Of a stretch of 64,000 bases of DNA, positions 41,787-52,652 are shown piece after piece (positions within the stretch are counted from its first letter, which is position 1; every line of letters begins with the position of its first letter). The position numbers and the translations under genes were made by a program. The notes under the pieces were generated by a model. The model searched no databases. It was given only the letters and a program-made list of their open reading frames with translations, and was not told the origin of the DNA. Location of the stretch: assembly GCA_003667245.1 (NCBI GenBank), contig RCNN01000160.1:1-64000 (forward strand), given 5' to 3'. The stretch is from Heterostelium multicystogenum (Eukaryota; Evosea; Eumycetozoa; Acytosteliales; Acytosteliaceae).

Positions 41787-42392
41787 ATGAAGCGCTGTCT
41801 TGGACTGATCCTGCTGGGCCTGGGGCCTGGCGGTTGCCAAAGCCCCAACCCGTATGTGCGGCGTCTGCCCCGATGCCGCCGGCGCCTGCCCAGGCGGCCA
41901 ACACCTTTGATGCCAGCGCCTACCCGGCGCCGCGTGCGTGACTACGGCGCGCTTACCGCAGTTGGGCCTGGCTCAACAACCAGCTGCCGGCGGGCTCGGC
42001 CTGGGCGGATTCGGCGCAGATTGCCGAGGCGGTCAGCGGCGCCCTCGACCAGCGCGGCCTGCGCCCCTTGCATGACAACCGCGCCCCCGACCTGCTGTAA
42101 GCGCCGACGTGCGCCTGGAAAACGCCTGCGAGGTCCAGGACGACTATGGCTACGGTTACGCGCGCTAAACCGCTACGGCAACGGCTACGGCATGTACAAA
42201 CACGGTGCCGGTGGTACGCACTTATGAAGTGACGGTGGCCGTGGCGCGCATCAGCCTGTTCGACGCGCGCACCCGCCAGCCGGTATTGGAGCACCAGCGC
42301 CGAAACCAGCGAGCCAGGGCAGCTCAGCGAGCGCGCCGATTCGCTGCGTGAGGCGATGAAAAGCAATGACTGCCAACCTACCCACCAGTTAG
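41787..42392 (+). CDS. DUF4136 lipoprotein (first of two)
   Basis: About 200 residues. It starts [13 protein letters not shown] after GCGGAGG; the signal peptide ends at a Cys (CQSP). The DUF4136 body reads across frames: [28 protein letters not shown], a Tyr/Gly-rich YGYGYG loop, and [18 protein letters not shown]. Such lipoproteins are common in Pseudomonas; their function is unknown. Many frame changes (roughly one per 80 bases). It is followed at once by a paralogue. Confidence 0.7.
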
Positions 42393-42438
42393 CAGCTATT
42401 CTCATCTCAGGCCCGGATTGTCTTTTGGGAGAAAAACC

Positions 42439-43005
42439 ATGCTTCGTCGATTGCTGCACTTGCTGTTGTTGCTGTTGCTGCGGTTGCCAGACCAGCCAGT
42501 CAACCATGATTTCGACGCCAGCCGGGACTTTGCGCGCCTACCGCAGCTGGAGCTGGAAAGAACCCCCGCGCTGCAATACCGCCCGGATGACCCGCGGTAT
42601 CAAGAGTGACCTCACCGAACAGCGCATTCCGCCAGGCCGTGGGCGAGCAGCTCGAACCAGCGTGGCCTCGCGTCCGCGCACGGGCACCAAGGCTGACCTG
42701 AAATGTACAGACCTACCTGATCGTCGAAGAACCGCCAGCAACAAGTCACCACCAATTACGGCGGCGCCTGGGGCGGCCCGTGGAATGGTTACTCTGGGCG
42801 CGCCGATGTATTAACGAAACCCGCAACATCACCTACAAGGTCGCGACCATCCCAGATTGACTTGCTCGACGGCAAGGATGGCAAGCTGGTGTGGCGTGGC
42901 AAGCCGATGAGCAGATCCTCGCCAGCTCGCCTGAACCCCAAGACCCGCAGTGCCGCTATTCGTGCCACGGTGACCAAGGTGCTTTCCAACTACCCGCCGC
43001 ATTGA
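42439..43005 (+). CDS. DUF4136 lipoprotein (second of two)
   Basis: About 188 residues, starting MLRRLLHLLLLLLL with a lipobox Cys (CGCQTSQS). Its body matches the previous gene in layout: AYRSWSWKEPP, IRQAVGEQLEQRGL, a Gly/Tyr/Trp loop (NYGGAWGGPWNGY), ITYKVATIQIDLLDGKDGKLVWRG, ending VLSNYPPH. Frame changes near 42470, 42560, 42635, 42705, 42800, 42855 and 42905. Tandem duplication is likely. Confidence 0.75.
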
Positions 43006-43135
43006 TCGCCTGATCAGCCCTCCGCCAGTCGTCGATCTATGGCGACTGGCCTGCAGCCCCCGCCGCTCTTGACTACACTCCCAAGCAACACAAGGAGAGT
43101 AAGCGCTCGGCAGTGTGCCGGCAAAGGAGTGCTCG

Positions 43136-45170
43136 ATGTCTCTTCGACTTCGTTCCGGTCGCCCAGGGCGGGCCTGCAAGGCAACGCGGTGCGATTGGCT
43201 TGGTGGCGGTTTGACCCTGGGCATGGTGCTGGTATTCATGTTGCTGGTGGTTTGATAGCAGCCGTTTGTACCTGGAAAAACGCCAGTTGCAGGGGATTGC
43301 CGATATGGCGGCACTGGAGGCAGTGCAGCGTAAGGGGGATTGCCTGCCCGCCACCATACCGCGCCCACCTATGCCGGTGCCAAGCGCAGTGCGCAACGGT
43401 TATGTCATCCCGCCAGCAAACGCCCCTGATAGTGAAAATGCGGCGTGCTGACCACCGGCGCCACCACCAGCGGGTGTTCTCCGCAGACGCGACCAAGACC
43501 GATGCCATCCAGGTGACTGCCTCGCGCCGATCATGACCAAGCGTTTGCGGGGGTGTCTGGGCGTTGTTCAGTGGTAGCGGCTACAACTTCAACACCCAGT
43601 TGTCTGCCGTCGCGGTGGCGGCGCCGAAGATCCTGCCGCCTCAGGCGCAACTGACGATCAAATCGACCCTGGTCACTGTGGACTCGAGCAAAATCAGCAG
43701 CACTGAACCTGTTGTTCGGCCAACTCTTGGGCGGCTCACTGAACCTGAGCGTTGCAGGCTGGCAGGGCCTGGTAGACACCAACATCAACTTGCTCAGCTC
43801 CTTCAACCAGTTGGCCGTTGAACGTGGGCGTCACGGCCGGAGCCTACGAATCAACTGCTGACCAAGACGGTCAAGATCAGTCAACTGGTCGACGCAGCCA
43901 TTACGGTGCTCAGTGCCGGAGGCAATACGGCCAGCGTGGCGGTCAGCGGTCTTACCAGTATCAACGCGATAATCGGCAACCTTGATGTCACCCTGGGCAG
44001 CCTGCTGCAGCTGCAAACGGGGCGGTGTCGGCGGGGAGCTGAATACCAGCCTGAATGTGTTCCAGCTGGCCGAAGCCTTTGTGCAATTGGCCAATACCAA
44101 GAACGGGGTGGTGGCGACCATCCCGGTGAATATTCCGGGCCTGGTGAATGCAGGTGTTCAGGTCAAGGTGATTCAGCCACCGCAGTTGTCCGCTATTGGC
44201 GATCCGCGGTTTGCCGTGGATAAAACTTTCAGCAACCCGCATTTACGTAAAAACGGCTCAGATCAGCGTCGGCCTGACGTTAGGGTTGCCACCGCTGGAT
44301 TCTCCCGCGGTGCAGGCCGCCCTGAACGGCTTGATCGGGCCACTTTCGGACGTTTTGAACAACTTGTTGAGCTTGAACCTGGGAGGCACCATCAGCTCGG
44401 TGCTGTGTGTACTGGGTGGTTATTGCCAGATGACGAATTTGCAGGTGCTGTCGTCATCCTCAAACCCGCCGGCCGCCAGGATAGATGTGGTCCTTCAACT
44501 GGGCACGGCTGAAAGCTATGTCACCGGGTTTACCTGCGTCAGCGACGCTACCAAGACCCTGACCACCCAGACCAATGCCTCGATCGTTACCGTGCAAATT
44601 GGCCAGAGCCCGCAACTGATCAACGCGTTCAACAGCAACACCACCCTTAATCCGATTCCTCCAGTGCCGGTGGTGGATATCGGATCCATTACCTGTTTCA
44701 AACCCTTGCTGGGCCTGGGGCCTACCACTTGTGATCCGTCCACCCGCAAAGCGTTTTACGGGGGCGGCCTGGGCTTGAGCGTCAATAGTCCGGTGGGCGC
44801 TGCGACAAGTGCCCTTGCCCCCCCACACATACCTTCAGCCGCCGGAAATCAAACCTGCCGCCGCAGTACTACGCCTCATCGACAGCCAGCCTTCTCAGCG
44901 CGATCAGTAAACGCGTTGAGCGGTATCCAGTTCCAGGTCTACAAGCCAACGGGTTCAATCTGCTGGGAGGGTTATTGACGACGGCGGGCACACAGTGCTA
45001 AACGGGCTCAACAGCACCTTGGGCACCGTGATTGGCGGAGTGCTCAGCCCTATTCTGGACCCGGTGGTGAACAGCCTGTTGTCGAAACCTTGGGGTTAAC
45101 CTGAACGCGGTGGAAGTGGGCGCCAACCTCAGTTGTCGGCCGCATGGGCAAGCGGCCTCTGGTGAATTAG
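43136..45170 (+). CDS. tadG: TadG-like Flp pilus assembly protein
   Basis: About 675 residues. It starts MSLRLRS after AAAGGAGT. The N-terminal membrane helix ([15 protein letters not shown]) is followed by [25 protein letters not shown], the TadE/G-like N-terminal signature, then a long, weakly conserved periplasmic part rich in Val, Asn and Leu ([28 protein letters not shown]). It probably anchors the pilus to the envelope. Over ten frame changes. It ends three bases from the convergent pprA stop. Confidence 0.8.
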
Positions 45171-45173
45171 GCT

Positions 45174-47937
45174 TCAACCACCGGCAACCTCCACACAGAA
45201 CTTCGCCCCATGCTCGCTGTTGGCGACGCTCAACAACCGGCCGCCCATGTTCTCGACAATGCCGTAGCTCACTGACAACCCGAGGCCCGGTGCCCACGCC
45301 AATCGGCTTGGTGGTGAAGAACGGTTCGAAAATCCGCTCCAGCAGCCGTGGGTCAATCCCGCCGCCGTTGTCCTCGACCCAGATGCGTACGTTGCGGCTG
45401 TCCTGCTCGATCTGCACCGAGATCCACGGTTGCAGGTCGCGGTCGTGCTCGCGTTTGCTCAGCAGGGCATCCGCGGGCGTTGACCATCAGGTTTGATCAG
45501 CACCTGCTCCAGCTGGTCGACATAGCCTTTGACCTGCACCGTCACGTCTAGCTGTGCACGCGCAGGTCCACGCCTTTGCCGCGCATGCCTTCACTGAGCA
45601 GCGACAGGGTACCTTCCACCGCCTGCGCCGGGTTGAAGGGCTGCTGTTCCACTTCCGAACGGCGGCCGAAACACCCGCATGTGGTCTACCACGCGGGCTG
45701 CGCGCTGGACCTGGGAGTCGATACGCTGGAGTTTTTCCGTCAGGTAGTCGATTTGTGCATCACCGTTGCTCAAGCGCTTGAGCACGTTGACGATGGCCAT
45801 GCGCATCACATTCAACGGCCTGGTTGATCTCGTGGGCCAGGCCGGTGGCCATTTTCGCCGAGGGTGGCCATTTTGGCGCTTTGGGTCAAGTTGCTGCTGG
45901 AGCGGCGCACTTCGGTGTTTGTCGCGGCCCACGGCCTGCACTTCCTGCAACTGGCCCCTGTTTCGTCGAACACGCCCCGGTCCGACCACCCCACCAGGCA
46001 TGTGTGCGCCCCGGCAGTTGCAAGGCTGATTTCGGCGGTGCTCACCGGGAATTCCGGGGTGAGCTGGCCGGATGCGCAGTAACAAAACGCCTCGTGTTGT
46101 TCGTCCGACAACCATTGGCTGAGGTTCATGCCCGGCAGCTGTCCAGGCAGGCATTCCATGTAGTTGGCCAGGGGCGTGTTGCCGAAGGTCAGGGTCAGGT
46201 CCGGAAGGTAGCGGCAGATCATGGCCGGGGAGTCTTCCCCGAGGATTCGATAGCGCTCCTCGCTTTCCTTGACCCGTTGCGCCGCCAGGGTCGTCTCGGT
46301 CACATATCAGCCACAGGCCCACGGCTTCCAACGGGCAACCCGAGGGTCGTCGCGCAGCAGCCGGGCTTCATCCAGCAGCCAGTGGTTTAATTGCCCTGTG
46401 TGTCGAGCACCCGGTAGCGACTGCGCACGCTGCCTTTCGCGCAGCAGTTGGGGGTACGGTCGAAGTAGAGGTCGCGGTCTTCGGGGTGGATCCACTGGTT
46501 CAGCGTCGCCGGGGTGAAGTCGGCCAGGGTCCGGCCAAGCAGCGGCAGCAAGCTGTCGCTGAAGAACACCGGTTGCAGCGTGCCCTCGACGTAGCGCTGC
46601 ACATAGATCACAGCGGGGAACTGGCGATCAGGTTATCCAGGCGTGCGTGGGCGGCGGCGCCTGTTGCTCCTGGTTTTTTTGTCGCTGATGTCGAGCATGA
46701 AGCCCACCAGGCGGCGATGCTCACCCGAGCCCAACGCTTGCCCCTGCACGCGATACCAGATGGGGTTAAGCGCCGCGTCGGCACGTTGCAGGCGCACGCT
46801 GGTGGACAGCGGTTTGCCCAGGGTCTTCAGGTCTTGCAGGCGGCTGGCGAGTTCTTCCCCGGTCGGCAGGGTGAATCAGCTTGAGCCACATGGGTAGCGA
46901 CAGCTGTGGTGATGGGCCTCGCCTTGGCTCAGGGTGTGCAGCAGCGGTGGGGCGAGTTTCGAGGTCTTCAGTGGTGTGGGGACAGCTCCCACCAGCCGGT
47001 GCGAGCAATCCTTGCAGCGCGTCGAGGCGTTCCAGCTGCTGTTTGATGGCGCAGTTCGCGCAGGCGGCCAAGCAGCGGTGCGCGCGAGGGCGGCGGTCAG
47101 TTGCAACCAGTCACGGTCGCTGGTGTGTTCCTGACGGTGTACACCCCGCACAGCACCATGCGCCCACGCCAGTCCGTCGCGGTAGGGCACCAGAAAGCCA
47201 TCGGTATTGCCAAACAGGCCTTGCAGGCGTGGGTGTTCGCTGTGGCCACGGTTTACCTCCAGGCTCACTGGCGCCGTGCCGCCCAGGCTGTCGAGGCTGG
47301 AGCCCAGGGCTTGGCCGTTGCTCCAGAGTACCGGCGCATCGTGGGCGGTGTAACAGCCCTCGATGCACCACGCCTGGCCCTGCTCATCCAGCAAGGCGAT
47401 GGCGACGCAGGGGATGTGCCAGTGCTGGGAAATAGCCTGCAGAGTGTCTTGCAGTACTTCGGGCAGGCGCACCAGGCTGCAGACCCGCAGTTGCTCGCTG
47501 AATTCTGGTCGCTCACCCGTTGATTGTGTTTCGCGCACCTGGGTGAGTTGGCGATGGGCAATCAGGTCGCCAATGTCCAGCAATTGCAGGAGCCAGCACT
47601 TGCCTTCGGGTTGGACCCAGCCACGGGTATGCAGGGTTTGCCCGGCGAGCCCCTTGAGCTCCAGGTCCAGGCTTTGCCCCTGCCAGTCGCTGGGCGTGCC
47701 CTCGATCACCAGGCGGCTCGCCGCAGTGAGGTAGTCGAGCAGTGAGGGTGCCTGTTGCTGTTGCGCAGCGGGGTGTTCGAGTCGATGGCGAAGCGGGCCA
47801 TGGACATCCATTACGCGGCCCTGGGCGTCCAGGTAGAACAACAACGCGGCGGTTGCCGGGATCGCTGCCGGTGCGTCAGCAGGCAGCTGGTTGCCACGTC
47901 CGAGCAGGCGGCCGAAGAGTTTATCGCCTGAGGTCAA
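45174..47937 (-). CDS. pprA: PAS-domain sensor histidine kinase (PprA-like)
   Basis: About 920 residues, with no clear membrane helix. Order: a PAS-like part ([22 protein letters not shown]), a GAF-like part ([18 protein letters not shown]), a PAS domain ([27 protein letters not shown]), a coiled kinase dimer region, and an ATPase with [25 protein letters not shown] and [11 protein letters not shown]. In P. aeruginosa PprA phosphorylates PprB to switch on the Flp pilus. The TTG start at 47937 overlaps the tadF stop (TTGA); an alternative ATG at 47945 needs a one-base change. More than ten frame changes. Confidence 0.82.
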
Positions 47938-48376
47938 AACTGCATGCTCGACTGGGCGGACAGCATGGGAGGCAGGGCGGGGACGGTACCGATGCCTGGC
48001 AGTACCAGGAACGGCAGCACACTTTGGAGGCTGGACGTCGGGTAGTTGATGTACACCGTCAACACGCCTGACGAGTTTGTAGACGGCCGTCACGTACCCG
48101 GGAAGGAATTTGAAACTGGGAGGGGATCCACGCCAGTTGTGCCTGCGCCGCACTGACCGCCTGCAGCGGCAGTGCCGTGACGTAGCCAGGCGTGGCGGGG
48201 TCCAGCGCGACGCTACGTCTTACGCCTTCGGCGGCGGCCTGGGTAAAGGACTGCATCAGCAATAACGGCAAGCTGTAGCTGACCAGGCCATAAAAAATGG
48301 CAAAAAAAATCATGAAGACCATCGCGAACTCCAGCGCGGCGGCACCTTTTTGCTTTTTAGCGAGGCCTTTTTTCAT
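47934..48376 (-). CDS. tadF: TadE/TadF-like minor pilin protein
   Basis: About 147 residues. MKKGLAKKQKGAAALEFAMVFMIFFAIFYGLVSYSLPLLL is the TadE-type signal with Glu at +5 of the mature helix (G before AAALEF), so it is likely processed by FppA. The rest includes TAAAEGVRRSVALDP. Frame changes near 48105 and 48060; the corrected end is SSMQF. Its stop overlaps the pprA start. Confidence 0.85.
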
Positions 48377-48447
48377 GACTCGTCTACCCTGACTACTACT
48401 ACCTGATATCAGCATAGAATCATTCAGCAAAAAGGGATTTTTTTTAC

Positions 48448-48934
48448 GTGATTTCAAAGCCTCGTCCTGGTCGTTTGGCTCGCGCTGTGCGCTGTGCAAG
48501 ATATCCGTCTACGTCAGGTCTCCAACCGTTTGACCCTCGGCGCAGCCTTGCTGGCGTTGGGTTACCTGTTCTGGAGCGGTACGACCTGGCTCGGTGCACC
48601 GGCTGTCGAGGGCGGCGTGGCCTTTGTCCTGGCATTGTTGTTCACCCTGCCGGGGTACGCGCTGGGCCGCCTGGGCGCCGGTGACGTGAAGCTGATCGCG
48701 GCATTGGGGCTGGCAACCGACTACCTCTACGTACTGGGCACTTTTATCGGCGCCGGCCTCGCGAGCGCAGCCTGGCTGTTGCTGGCGCCCAGGGTGTGGC
48801 CGCTGATGAATCAAGGGCTTAGGAATACCTTGCAGTACCTTGATCCGGCACATTCGGCCAGGCAGCCGTTCGTGCCGTTTTTACTGATCGGTTTTTGCCT
48901 GTCCTGGTTTTGGATCCCATTAGTCGCCACGTAG
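48448..48934 (+). CDS. fppA: Prepilin peptidase of the Tad system
   Basis: Cleaves the Flp and TadE/F prepilins. About 161 residues, a short CpaA-type membrane peptidase. The catalytic Asp residues are in CAVQDIRLRQVSN and GAGDVKLIAALGLATDYLYVLG. It lacks the N-methylation domain, as usual for this branch. The GTG at 48448 fits if one T of TTT near 48455 is extra. Divergent from tadF by about 70 bases. Confidence 0.88.
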
Positions 48935-49048
48935 GGTATCGCTATGTACATAGTAGGAAAGTACGTCTACGTTTATGGGTAGGTTGTATAGGAAAAATGG
49001 TCGGAATGGATACATCGGTCCTTTTGCTTGCCAGGCATGGAGTAGCGC

Positions 49049-49839
49049 GTGAACAAGCTTACCTCTCAAGTGAAAGTGCTCGTGGTGGACGATCAGCCTT
49101 TGATCGTGGAAGAGCTTTGCGAATTTCTTGAAAGCAACGGTTACCGTTGCGTCCCTTGCGCATCCAGCCAGGAAGCCATCGAGCGTTTTTCGCGACGATG
49201 CCGAGATCGGCCTGGTGCTGTGCGATCTGCATATGCCCGAGATGGATGGCATCGAACTGGTCCAGGCCCTGCAACACCTGGCCGGCAAGCAACGGGCCTT
49301 TGAGGCCATCATGCTGACCGGGCGTGCAGACAAGCAGGACGTGATCAAGGCCTTGCGCGCCGGGATTGCCGATTACTACCAGAAGCCGATCAATTTGGGC
49401 GAGCTGCTCGAAGGGTTGCAACGCCAGGTGGTCGCGCTGCAGGACCGGCAGAAAGATCTCGATCTGGGGCACCTGAACCAGAAGCTGCAGTTTCTCTCGG
49501 CGTCCATCGATGACCTTTATCATGACCTCGACAAGGTGCGCAGCAGTCCGCAATCCGGCCTGTCGACTGAAGCCGAGGGTGAAGTCAGCGACACTGACCG
49601 GGTTGAAATACCGGCGATCTTCAATCAGTTGTCGCCCCGCCAACTGGATGTCGCAAGGCTGGTAGGCAAGGGCCAGACCAACTACCAGATTGCCTGTGAG
49701 CTGGGCATCACTGAAAACACCGTGAAACTCTACGTGTCCCAGGTGCTGGCGCCTGACCCATATGCACAACCGAACCCAGTTGGCGCTGGCGTTATCGCCG
49801 AACAATTCTGCGGCGCGCCAGCGCGTCACTGCGCATTAG
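49049..49839 (+). CDS. pprB: LuxR-type response regulator PprB
   Basis: Receiver plus helix-turn-helix activator of the Flp pilus. About 264 residues, starting with a GTG (MNKLTSQVKVLVVDDQPLIVEELCEFL). The receiver has LVLCDLHMPEMDGIEL with the phospho-Asp, TGRADKQDVIKAL and YQKPINLGEL. A coiled linker follows, then the LuxR HTH (LSPRQLDVARLVGKGQTNYQIACELGITENTVKLYVSQVL). Frame changes near 49190 and 49755. Its stop overlaps the DUF3613 stop from the other strand by four bases. Confidence 0.9.
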
Positions 49840-50108
49840 TTGTTGCTGCCTGGGGTGTTGCCGCCCAGTTTCTGGTCGTAGTACTCAGGAATAGGGTGTT
49901 TGTAACTGTCCAGCAGGCGTTGCATGGCCTGGTCGCGTTCAGCGGGCGTGGCCTTCTGCCGGATGGGAGATGCGCGTTCGCCACTGACCTGCAGTTGCAG
50001 CCAGCCTTCGGTCTGTTTTTGCTGTGGCGAAGAAGGCCCCGGCTCAATAGCCAGCACCGTCAGCGGCAGGCTGGCGAACAGCAGCGTGGCGAGCAGTGTG
50101 AATTTCAT
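49836..50108 (-). CDS. DUF3613 protein
   Basis: A 90-residue secreted protein: signal peptide MKFTLLATLLFASLPLTVLA, then a Gln/Pro-rich stretch and LQLQVSGERASPIRQKATPAERDQAMQRLLDSYKHPIPEYYDQ. The family is tied to Tad loci, with unknown function. Last gene of the rcp-tad run on this strand. Intact. Confidence 0.82.
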   Translation of the reverse strand: MKFTLLATLLFASLPLTVLAIEPGPSSPQQKQTEGWLQLQVSGERASPIRQKATPAERDQAMQRLLDSYKHPIPEYYDQKLGGNTPGSNN

Positions 50109-50130
50109 CGTGTGTACTCCCTTCAGAGAC

Positions 50131-50854
50131 CTATTTGACCGGCGCTTGCAGCACGTCGCCTACGGTTGCGACCTGATCTTTTGGCGCTGTCGTCGGTGAG
50201 ACGGGCGCCTTGAGTTGCTGCGCCCGGGCCTGGGCTTGCGTCACTTGTTCCGGGCTCAGGCCCATGCGGCTGGCCACTTGTGCGGCTTGTTTCCCAGTTG
50301 TCCTGGTAGATCATCAGCGTCACCAGATTGATCGCCGCCAGTTGATCGCTCTGCTTTAGCTCCATGGCCGTGAGGAATTCGAAGCGCGCGTCTTCCAGGC
50401 GCCGTTGATTGAGGTACACCACGCCCAGGTCGTTGCGGATTTTCTCGTCGGTGGGCGACATCCTGGCCGCGCGTTGCAAGTGCGCCATGGCCTGGCCGTT
50501 GTCTCCCCTGGCCGCTGCCAGCTGGCCGAGCCCGTGCTCGCCTTCGGCAGCCATGCAGGTACCGAGCAGGCTGCGGTACAACGGTTCGGCTTCGCTGCGG
50601 CCCAGCAGGCGGTACACCTTGGCCTGGCGCTGGCGCACCTGGGGCAGGTTGTCCGGCAGGTTTTGCAGGTTGGCCAGGCTGGCGTGCAGCTTGCCCTCGT
50701 TGGCCATGTCGTCGGCCAGGTTCAGCGATAACTCCTGATTGGAGTTGGGCTTGGCACAACTGCCCTGCGCGCTGAAACCCGCCCACGGCAGTTGCCCGTT
50801 ACTGGCGCAACCACTTAACAACAACAGGCTGCAGGCGACCATCAATGTCTTCAT
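50131..50854 (-). CDS. tadD: Tad pilus TPR lipoprotein TadD
   Basis: About 241 residues. Lipoprotein signal (LLLLSGCASN). TPR-like repeats from residue ~60 to 190 (KVYRLLGRSEAEPLYRSLLG, QLAAARGDNGQAMAHLQRAARMSPTDEKIRNDLGVVYLNQRRLEDARFEFLTAMEL). A pilotin-like assembly protein in the Tad machine. One frame change near 50295. Confidence 0.88.
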
Positions 50855-50865
50855 TGCATGTCCTC

Positions 50866-51753
50866 TCAAGGCACGAAGGCTTTGGCGATGGCGATAAAGC
50901 CAGGGCCGGCCAATACGATCAGTAATGCGGGAAACAGGAACAGCATCATCACCACGGACATTTTGGCGGACATCTTGGAAATGTATTCCTGCAGGCGGGT
51001 CAGGCGCCGGTCATCCAGCAAACTGCTTGAGCGATTGCAGCGACTTCATCGCCCCGCCGCCCTGATGCAGAAGCTGCTGGAGGATCAGGCACGTGTCGCT
51101 GAGTTCATCGACGTCCAGCATCTGGCTGGCCTTGTTCAATTCCTCCCCCAACTCCAGCCCGGAATCGACGCGTGCCAGCACCAGGCGCAGTTCGGCGGTC
51201 AGTACCGGCAGCAACTTTTGCGCGTCGTAGGCCATGACCCGCAGCGCCTGCTCCACGGCCATGCCTGACTCAAACAGAATGCGCACCAGGGGGATGAAGG
51301 TCGCTACTTCCCGGGAGATTTTCCCCTGGCGCCTTTTGGCGAGTGCCACCAGTATTCGCTTGGGCAGCAGGTAGCCGATGATCAGGCCCAGCAGGGAGAT
51401 CACAAACTCATGCTCGGTGCCGGGAAAGAACAGCTCCAGTGTCATCGCGGTCAGCCCCAGCAAAACTATCGGTGAACCGATCTGGCAAGCGGCGAAACAT
51501 CGAGCGTTGGCTGGTTTTTCTCCAGCCCATGCGGTTGAGCAGGATTTGGGTTTCGTTATCGAGGCTGATGGTGCGCTGGCCGATCCGGGTGCTGCCCAAC
51601 TGGTGCAACCACTCACTCATTTTGTCATTGCGGCCTGGCTCGCCCTGCAGCCGCTGGGCGACCACGCGTTGTTGACGACGACTGCTCAGGATATTCGCCA
51701 GCAGCAGTGATAACGCGGCAAAGAAACAATACGGCACTGATCAGTATCGCCAT
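50866..51753 (-). CDS. tadC: Tad inner-membrane platform protein TadC
   Basis: T2SF-family platform protein, about 296 residues. N-terminal helix (LISAVLFAALSLLLANIL), cytosolic part with LGSTRIGQRTISLDNETQILLNRMGW, helices (EFVISLLGLIIGYLLPKRILVAL), T2SF helices with ALRVMAYDAQKLLPVLTAEL, and the C-terminal helix VVMMLFLFPALLIVLAGPGFIAIAKAF. It works with TadB and TadA. Frame changes near 51720, 51500 and 51020. Confidence 0.9.
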
Positions 51754-51754
51754 C

Positions 51755-52642
51755 TCAGATACTCCGCAACATGCGCCCACAGCGCCACGCATCCGATGAC
51801 TTGCAAGGCGAACGCACCGAGCATCAGGCGTTGGCCGCTGTGGTCATCCCACATGGCCATCAGGTAACGTCGGATTAACGAGCAGGAAGTAGCCCGCGAC
51901 ACTCACCGGCAGTACCGCCAGCACCAGCGCGGTCACCCGGGTTTCACCGGTCATGGCGCGTAATTGCCGTGCGCCCTGGTCGCGCTCGCGGATCATCTTG
52001 ATCAGGTTTTCCAGCAGCTCACTGGCGTTGCCGCCGTAGCGGTGGTTGACCTTGAGGCCCAGGGCAAACAGGCGCAATTCATCCTGTTCATAAAACTCGG
52101 CATAGTCATGAGCGGCCTCCGGCAGGCTGACACCCAATTGCACATTGCGCTTGATACGGCCCATGGACTTTTTCAACGGGTCGTCACTGGCATCGATTCC
52201 GCTCAGGATGGCGTCCGCCAGGGTGCGCCCGGATTTCAGGCTGCGTACGGCGTGATCGAGCAATTGCGGGAGTTGTTCGATCATCCGGCGCAGCCGCCGC
52301 TGGTAGCGTACGGCGATGTACAGGCGCAGTGCCAAGGCGGTGCCGCCACCATCACAAAACAAGCCTATCCACTGGCCCACGAGCCCCCCCCAGCAGGGCG
52401 CCAAAGGCCCACAGGGTCAGCCACAGGCCGAGGCGCTCAGTTGGCCGGCCGAGGCCTGCACGGATAAACGTGCGTTCCAGGCTGGTGGTCACCGCGTTGT
52501 CTTTCATGGCCTGGGGTTGCCCTTCGGCCAGGCGTTCCAATACCCGGTCGGTCTGGGTCTTGCGCAAACCGTTGCGCATCAGGCCTATCCCCAGCACCAG
52601 AAGGGCTACGGCGAGTAGGGCGAGCAGAATCGGACCGATCAT
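51755..52642 (-). CDS. tadB: Tad inner-membrane platform protein TadB
   Basis: T2SF-family protein, about 295 residues. It starts MIGPILLALLAVALLVLGIG, then LWLTLWAFGALLGG, RRMIEQLPQLLDHAVRSLKSGRTLADAI (T2SF core), RIKRNVQLGVSLPEAAHDYAEF and VTALVLAVLPVSVAGYFLLVNP. It ends LRSI immediately before the tadC ATG. Frame changes near 52385 and 51870. Confidence 0.9.
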
Positions 52643-52652
52643 CGGGTTGCTC

